A DNA stretch of 17,552 nucleotides from Candidatus Aminicenantota bacterium (lineage in GTDB: Bacteria; Acidobacteriota; Aminicenantia; Aminicenantales; Aminicenantaceae): NCBI GenBank assembly GCA_030615975.1, contig JAUWYH010000009.1, positions 1-17,552 of the forward strand. Reading direction: 5' to 3'. Below the pieces are notes generated by a model that saw nothing but the letters and a program-made list of their open reading frames with translations, was not told where the DNA came from and ran no database searches. Positions within the stretch are counted from its first letter, which is position 1. Every line of letters begins with the position of its first letter. Shown here piece by piece: positions 13,089 through 17,552 of this stretch. The position numbers and the translations under genes are program-made.

Positions 13089-13534
13089 AAATTATCTCAA
13101 AAATAATCGCAACATTCTTTGGAGTCGGATATTTTCCTCTAGCTCCTGGCACTCTGACAAGTTTTATTGTAGTTTTGATCTATAAATTTATTCTCTATAG
13201 AATTTCCTGGCCTGTTTATCTTCTCATTTTCCTCATTCTCTTTTTAATAGGAACACTCACATCCTCTAAATTTTCCTCAGAATTAAACAAGAAAGATCCA
13301 CGAAAGATAGTGATTGATGAAGCTTCAGGCCAATTTCTTGCTCTCTTTCAGTTGAGCTCCTCATGGTTTCCTCTACTTCTGAGCTTTCTCCTATTCCGTT
13401 TCTTTGATATAATCAAGCCTTTCCCCATAAAAAAAGTTGAAACATTTCCAAAAGGATGGGGAATAATGCTCGATGATATTGTGGCTGCCCTCTATGCAGG
13501 AATTATTTTCAACATTTACTTTCTTTTGAAATGA
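13085..13534 (+). CDS. pgpA: phosphatidylglycerophosphatase A
   Basis: A 149-aa inner-membrane enzyme that removes phosphate from phosphatidylglycerol phosphate, the last step of phosphatidylglycerol synthesis. The family motifs are present: GYFPLAPGTLTSF (15-27), the acidic VIDEASGQ (D78, E79), RFFDIIKPFPIK (105-116) and the end GWGIMLDDIVAALYAG (124-139, D130-D131). About four membrane segments (near 22-38, 43-60, 92-109, 131-148). Its ATG overlaps the rimO stop and its stop overlaps the cinA start (ATGA both times), so its output is tied to both neighbours. plsY and gpsA of the same lipid pathway lie downstream in this run. Confidence 0.92.
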   Translation: MKIISKIIATFFGVGYFPLAPGTLTSFIVVLIYKFILYRISWPVYLLIFLILFLIGTLTSSKFSSELNKKDPRKIVIDEASGQFLALFQLSSSWFPLLLSFLLFRFFDIIKPFPIKKVETFPKGWGIMLDDIVAALYAGIIFNIYFLLK

Positions 13535-14793
13535 AAAACAAAAAAGATCTTCGGGCAGAAATTATGGCTGTAGGCTCAGAACTTCTCACTCCCCATTTCC
13601 AGGACACAAATTCCCTCTATCTCACCCAGCGCCTGAATGAATTGGGAATGGGGATATCCTTTAAAACAATAGTAGGCGATGATTGGGATGACCTTACTCT
13701 TTGTATTAAAGAGGCTTTATCCCGGGCAAATTTCCTAATCGCAATCGGAGGTCTCGGACCGACGCGCGACGATATAACACGAGAGGCTTTTGCTCAAGTT
13801 CTTCACCGAAAGCTCCTCTTCAAAGAAGAAATACTGCAAAAAATAGAAGAAAGATTTAATTGCAGAGGATTTAAAATGCCTGCTGTCAACAAGAAGCAGG
13901 CTTACGTTATTGAGGGAGCAGAGGTTCTTGAAAACAGAAATGGGACTGCGCCTGGACTTTGGCTTGAGGAAAGATCAAAGATAATCATTCTCCTCCCAGG
14001 CCCCCCTCAAGAACTCAAACCTATGTTCGAGAGATCTGTTTGGCCACTGCTTCAAAAACTCAGAACTGAATACACAGCACACAGTGTACTGAAATCGACT
14101 GGATTAACTGAGTCAAAGATAGAGAGTCTCATCTCCAAGCTATATCCTAAAGTCCCATCTCTCAAACTCACAACTCTTGCTTATCCTGGTCAAATTGAAA
14201 TCCACATCAGCGCTCGGTCAAAAAAAAGTCAGGATGAGGCAGAAAAGAACCTAAACAAATTAAAAAAAACGATCCTTCAGAAACTTCAAGATTATGTCTT
14301 TTCCACATCGGGTGAGGAACTTGAAGATGTTGTAGGGAAGTTGTTAAGAATCAATAAGAAAAATCTGGCTGTTGCTGAATCCTGTACAGGCGGTTTCCTT
14401 GCCCATCGCCTCACAAATGTCCCAGGAAGTTCGGATTATTTTATTCAGGGTGTAGTAGCTTACAGTAATAAGGCAAAGACAAACCTCCTGGATGTTCCTC
14501 CTGATCTCATAAAAAAACATGGAGCTGTTAGCTTGGAAGTGGCTCAAGTTATGGCTATAGGAGTAAGAAGAAAAGCTCATTCGAACTTAGGTGTGGCCAT
14601 AACTGGTATCGCTGGGCCTACAGGAGGAACCCAAGAAAAGCCAGTAGGCCTTGTCTATGTTGCTTTAGCCTGGGAGGAGGGATCCGAAGTTTCGAAAAAT
14701 CTCTTTTTAGGTAAAAGAGAGGCAATAAAATTTCAATCCAGTCAGAAAGCTCTGGATATGGCCCGAAGACATCTTTTAAAAATTAAAATATAA
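13531..14793 (+). CDS. cinA: CinA, competence/damage-inducible protein (NMN deamidase, ADP-ribose pyrophosphatase type)
   Basis: A 420-aa two-domain protein. Residues 1-170 form the MoCF-like domain (AEIMAVGSELL near the start, AIGGLGPTRDD at 71-81), linked in this family to ADP-ribose pyrophosphatase activity. Residues from about 265 form the PncC domain with AVAESCTGGF (S284 as nucleophile), VPGSSDYFIQGVVAYSN and ITGIAGPTGGTQEKPVG, which deamidates nicotinamide mononucleotide to recycle NAD breakdown products. Both domains are complete. Start overlaps the pgpA stop by four bases. The competence name is historical; nothing here points to DNA uptake. Confidence 0.92.
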   Translation: MKNKKDLRAEIMAVGSELLTPHFQDTNSLYLTQRLNELGMGISFKTIVGDDWDDLTLCIKEALSRANFLIAIGGLGPTRDDITREAFAQVLHRKLLFKEEILQKIEERFNCRGFKMPAVNKKQAYVIEGAEVLENRNGTAPGLWLEERSKIIILLPGPPQELKPMFERSVWPLLQKLRTEYTAHSVLKSTGLTESKIESLISKLYPKVPSLKLTTLAYPGQIEIHISARSKKSQDEAEKNLNKLKKTILQKLQDYVFSTSGEELEDVVGKLLRINKKNLAVAESCTGGFLAHRLTNVPGSSDYFIQGVVAYSNKAKTNLLDVPPDLIKKHGAVSLEVAQVMAIGVRRKAHSNLGVAITGIAGPTGGTQEKPVGLVYVALAWEEGSEVSKNLFLGKREAIKFQSSQKALDMARRHLLKIKI

Positions 14794-14804
14794 TGGGAGA
14801 AAAG

Positions 14805-15362
14805 ATGAGGACTTTTATCGCTATAGACCTTGAGGAAGGAATTAAGAAAAAACTCTTTTTCCTTCTCCATGAACTGAATAAAGTCAGTAAAGGCATTAAA
14901 TGGGTGAAGAAGGAAGGGATGCACTTGACACTGAAATTTCTAGGAGAAATTGGAAAAGAAAAAATTCCAGAAATCGAATCGATCTTAAAGGAAATCTCGG
15001 AAAAATACAATCCTTTCCCTCTCCGCCTTATAGGAACAGGGAGTTTCCCTCCGGGAAAGAAAAATCCAAGAGTCCTTTGGGTGGGAATCGAAGAAACCAA
15101 AAGCCTAAAAACCCTACAGGCTCAAATAGAAGAAGAACTGGAAAAAATAGGCTTTGAAAAAGAAAAGAGGAAATTCCATCCTCATCTTACTATCGGGCGA
15201 GTCAAAGCTCATTCTTATCTTGGAGGAGTCCTTTCTCAACTCGAGAAAGAAAGGGAAGCAAGCTTTGGAGAAATGCTGGTAAAAAAAATCACCTTCCTCC
15301 AAAGCATTCTCAAACCTACAGGAGCCGAATACAAAGCGCTCTCTGAATTTGAATTAAAATGA
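14805..15362 (+). CDS. thpR: RNA 2',3'-cyclic phosphodiesterase ThpR (2'-5' RNA ligase family)
   Basis: A 185-aa protein of the two-histidine phosphoesterase (2H) family. It has the two catalytic motifs HLT at 40-42 (GMHLTLKFLGE) and HLT at 127-129 (FHPHLTIGR), about 85 residues apart as usual, and opens MRTFIAIDL. It should hydrolyse 2',3'-cyclic phosphate ends on RNA; ligase activity is seen in vitro for relatives. I chose the ATG at 14805, which has GGGAG five bases before it and gives the family's normal N-terminus. An ATG at 14793, overlapping the cinA stop by one base, would add four residues. Its stop overlaps the plsY start. Confidence 0.9.
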   Translation: MRTFIAIDLEEGIKKKLFFLLHELNKVSKGIKWVKKEGMHLTLKFLGEIGKEKIPEIESILKEISEKYNPFPLRLIGTGSFPPGKKNPRVLWVGIEETKSLKTLQAQIEEELEKIGFEKEKRKFHPHLTIGRVKAHSYLGGVLSQLEKEREASFGEMLVKKITFLQSILKPTGAEYKALSEFELK

Positions 15363-15949
15363 AGATCCTTTATGCCTTATTTTCTTACCTTCTGGGTTCC
15401 ATCCCAATAGGATACATCCTATTATTTATCAGTGAAAGAAAAGATATCCGAAACTATGGAAGTGGAGCCACAGGGGCAACCAATGTACTCAGAATCAAAG
15501 GGTGGAAATATGCTCTTCCTGTATCTGTTTTAGATATTCTTAAAGGTTTTGTTCCTGTTTTTTTTGCCTTAAAAATTTTCGAAAACATATTCTTTGCAGT
15601 CATTTGTGCATTTTTATCTGTCGCAGGCCACTGCTTCCCTATCTACCTTAAATTTAAAGGAGGAAAAGGAGTGGCAACAGCTGCAGGAGTGTTTTCGATT
15701 CTTGCATTTAAGCCTTTTGTTTTAGGTCTTGTTGTCTTCATCCTTGTTGTGGTTTTCACCCGTTATGCTTCTTTAGCTTCTATCTTGGCTGCGTCTAGCT
15801 TTCCTTTTTTTATCTATCTATTCAAAGGAAAAGTCGAAATCATTGGATTAAGCCTTGCCATCTTCCTTCTGATTGTTCTCAGGCACTGGGGAAATATCAA
15901 ACGTCTTATTAAAGGGACTGAAAGGAAAATAGGAGAGAAGATCAAATGA
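15359..15949 (+). CDS. plsY: acyl-phosphate:glycerol-3-phosphate acyltransferase PlsY
   Basis: A 196-aa inner-membrane enzyme that moves a fatty acid from acyl-phosphate to sn-glycerol-3-phosphate, making lysophosphatidic acid. The three family motifs are there: LGSIPIGYIL with GSGATGATNVLR (33-44) on the first loop, LDILKGFVPV around 56-65, and GHCFPIYLKFKGGKGVATA (81-99, the glycerol-phosphate binding GGKG). Five or so membrane spans. It starts inside the thpR stop and ends inside the gpsA start, so it is directly coupled to the gene that makes its substrate. The PlsX partner that makes acyl-phosphate is not in the window. Confidence 0.94.
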   Translation: MKILYALFSYLLGSIPIGYILLFISERKDIRNYGSGATGATNVLRIKGWKYALPVSVLDILKGFVPVFFALKIFENIFFAVICAFLSVAGHCFPIYLKFKGGKGVATAAGVFSILAFKPFVLGLVVFILVVVFTRYASLASILAASSFPFFIYLFKGKVEIIGLSLAIFLLIVLRHWGNIKRLIKGTERKIGEKIK

Positions 15950-16944
15950 AAGCAAGTGTCATCGGGGGTGGAACGTGGGGAAGTGTTTTTGCTCTTCATC
16001 TTGGCCGTTTGAATATTGAAACTCAGCTCTGGATAAGAGAGCATGATGTTTATGAAGAAACAATCCGAAACAGGGAGAACACAGCTTTCTTACCTGGCTT
16101 TTTGTTTCCTCCTCCAGTTTCCTTTTTTCATGATATAAAAAAAGCCGCCAGCTCAACCGAAATCGTTTTTATTGCAGTACCCTCTAAATTCTCCCGAAGA
16201 ATTTATGAACAGCTTGCTCCCTCCCTTTCCTCTGCCCAAATCATCGTAAGCTTAACAAAAGGAATAGAAAAAAATTCTCTTAAAAGGATGAGTGAAGTGA
16301 TGGAGGAGGTTTTTTCTCCTCTGTTTACTCCCCGCATTGCTGCTCTTTCTGGCCCGAGTTTTGCCTTAGAAGTTGTCCAAAACCATCCCACCGCAGTTGT
16401 TGTTGCATCAAAAGATTTAAACCTTGCAAAAAAAATTCAACATCTAATCTCAAGTGTGAGTTTCCGAGTTTATACAAGCAAGGATATAATCGGAGTGGAG
16501 CTTGGGGGGGCTCTGAAGAATGTCATCGCGATAGCTGCGGGAATTTCGGATTCTCTCGAGTTTGGAAACAATTCAAACGCCGCTTTAGTAACAAGAGGAA
16601 TATCTGAAATAAAAAGATTAGGAATAAAATTAGGAGCTAGAATGGAAACGTTTTCTGGGTTAGCTGGAATCGGAGACCTCGTTCTTACCTGTACTGGGAA
16701 GCTGAGTCGGAACCGCTATGTTGGCTATCAATTAGGTAAAGAAAAAACCTTGGCTGAGATTGTTTCTAGCATGAAAATGGTAGCAGAAGGAATCTCAACA
16801 ACTCTTTCTGCCCGACAATTAGCGAAGAGAGAAGAAGTGGAAATGCCTATCTCTGAGCAGGTCTATCAAGTCCTCTATAAGAACAAAAACCCAAAAAGAG
16901 CCCTTCAAGATTTGATGTCTAGAAAGCTAAAAGAGGAATACTAA
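15946..16944 (+). CDS. gpsA: glycerol-3-phosphate dehydrogenase [NAD(P)+]
   Basis: A 332-aa cytoplasmic enzyme that reduces dihydroxyacetone phosphate to sn-glycerol-3-phosphate for phospholipids. The dinucleotide fold is VIGGGTWGS (5-13). Substrate and catalytic residues are in SLTKGIE (K105), GPSFALEV (136-143), VELGGALKNVIAIAAG (K191), GLAGIGDLVLTCTG (D244) and SRNR (254-257). Complete length. Its ATG overlaps the plsY stop by four bases, so the product of GpsA feeds the enzyme encoded just before it. It is the last gene of the overlapping run; the next gene starts 17 nt later with its own ribosome site. Confidence 0.95.
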   Translation: MKASVIGGGTWGSVFALHLGRLNIETQLWIREHDVYEETIRNRENTAFLPGFLFPPPVSFFHDIKKAASSTEIVFIAVPSKFSRRIYEQLAPSLSSAQIIVSLTKGIEKNSLKRMSEVMEEVFSPLFTPRIAALSGPSFALEVVQNHPTAVVVASKDLNLAKKIQHLISSVSFRVYTSKDIIGVELGGALKNVIAIAAGISDSLEFGNNSNAALVTRGISEIKRLGIKLGARMETFSGLAGIGDLVLTCTGKLSRNRYVGYQLGKEKTLAEIVSSMKMVAEGISTTLSARQLAKREEVEMPISEQVYQVLYKNKNPKRALQDLMSRKLKEEY

Positions 16945-16961
16945 ATGGGAAGGGGAAAATC

Positions 16962-17552
16962 ATGAGATATAAATTGATCTTAATCGCTTTTATCACAATG
17001 TACTTGATTTTTTGCGTTTCTCCCCAGAAAAAAATTGAAGAAGCCAGGAATAAAGACCCACGTCACCAGTATAACTTAGGTCTTGTCCATCTAAACCGTG
17101 GTGATATAGACGAAGCAATCAGATACCTCAACATGTCTCTTTCACTCAGTCCTAATTACTATCTGGCCCTTAACGCACTTGGTTTGGCATATTTCATGAA
17201 AGGAAATCCACAGGAATCTACAAAATATCTCCAAAAAAGTCTGGCGATCAATCCAACATTTTCTGAAGCACGAAACAACCTTGGAATGGTCTATCAAGAA
17301 ATGGGATTCATCGATAAAGCCGAACGGGAATTCATAATAGCTACAGCTGATAAGAATTACAATTCAAGAGAAAATTCCTATTATAATCTGGCAAAACTAT
17401 ACTTAGATAAAGAGAAATTAGATGAAGCCTTAGAGTATGTTCAAAAGGCACTAGAATTAAACAAAAAGATGGCTATGGCTCATAATCTTAAAGGGACGAT
17501 ACATGAAAAATTGAAAAACTTTGATGAAGCCATTGAAAGCTATACCGAAGCT
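16962..17552 (+). CDS. TPR-repeat protein, probable lipoprotein, cut by window end
   Basis: The first 197 codons of a gene that continues past the window. The ATG has AGGGGAA five bases upstream. Residues 1-18 form a signal sequence, basic then hydrophobic, ending LIFC with Cys18 as a likely lipidation site; Phe before the Cys is unusual for a lipobox. From about residue 35 there are consecutive TPR units of 34 residues, for example HQYNLGLVHLNRGDIDEAIR, ALGLAYFMKGNPQESTKYL, NNLGMVYQEMGFIDKAEREF and YNLAKLYLDKEKLDEALEY. This layout resembles PilF/PilW-type lipoproteins that help assemble type IV pilus secretins, but no pilus gene is in view, so a general scaffold role at the periplasmic membrane face is as far as the sequence goes. 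Confidence 0.8.
   Translation, partial: MRYKLILIAFITMYLIFCVSPQKKIEEARNKDPRHQYNLGLVHLNRGDIDEAIRYLNMSLSLSPNYYLALNALGLAYFMKGNPQESTKYLQKSLAINPTFSEARNNLGMVYQEMGFIDKAEREFIIATADKNYNSRENSYYNLAKLYLDKEKLDEALEYVQKALELNKKMAMAHNLKGTIHEKLKNFDEAIESYTEA

Overview
The window is a bacterial chromosome segment of low to moderate GC (roughly 40 % by eye). The gene set is bacterial throughout: SerA, IscS-type desulfurase, RimO, PgpA, CinA, PlsY, GpsA, AsnRS. Two features point to Candidatus Aminicenantes (OP8) or a close relative near Acidobacteria. One is a set of decayed pieces of zinc-ribbon/kinase/TPR proteins with tail motifs that I associate with that lineage (LWKDADPGI..., IDPEFDSVRSD...). The other is the combination of DUF362-ferredoxin, DUF4416, DUF1015 and an AcsE-like methyltransferase. 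The assignment is inference from protein style, not from a marker gene search.

Region 1 (1-2.6 kb) is the odd, partly decayed part. On the minus strand lie a signal peptidase I-like protein with Ala at the usual Ser nucleophile position, two small proteins translated after it (59 aa and an 86-aa putative zinc finger), and two relics of large signalling/TPR proteins (223-357 and 1812-1978). Between 2.1 and 2.6 kb there are two perfect hairpins, five copies of an 11-bp-period motif arranged in inverted orientation around a scrambled His-tRNA-like sequence, and an intact tRNA-Arg(CCG). I read this as the scar or attachment site of a lost tyrosine-recombinase element. No integrase is present in the window.

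Region 2 (2.7-9.65 kb, plus strand) is metabolic. It holds a DUF362 2x[4Fe-4S] protein, then a tight group of class V aminotransferase, D-3-phosphoglycerate dehydrogenase (4-nt overlap) and DUF1015, which looks like a serine-biosynthesis unit. Cysteine desulfurase and an AcsE-like methyl-tetrahydrofolate methyltransferase follow. A DUF4416 gene faces them on the minus strand across a terminator-like hairpin.

Region 3 (10.4-17.55 kb, plus strand) is housekeeping. asnS is followed by a long run rimO-pgpA-cinA-thpR-plsY-gpsA joined by ATGA overlaps, then a TPR protein cut by the window end. GpsA makes sn-glycerol-3-phosphate, PlsY acylates it, and PgpA acts later in phosphatidylglycerol synthesis, so phospholipid synthesis is interleaved with ribosome modification (RimO), NAD repair (CinA) and RNA processing (ThpR). 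Several operon-leading genes (DUF362, asnS, rimO) have a -10 box only 9-11 nt before the ATG and no Shine-Dalgarno, suggesting leaderless transcripts. Internal genes mostly have good Shine-Dalgarno sites.
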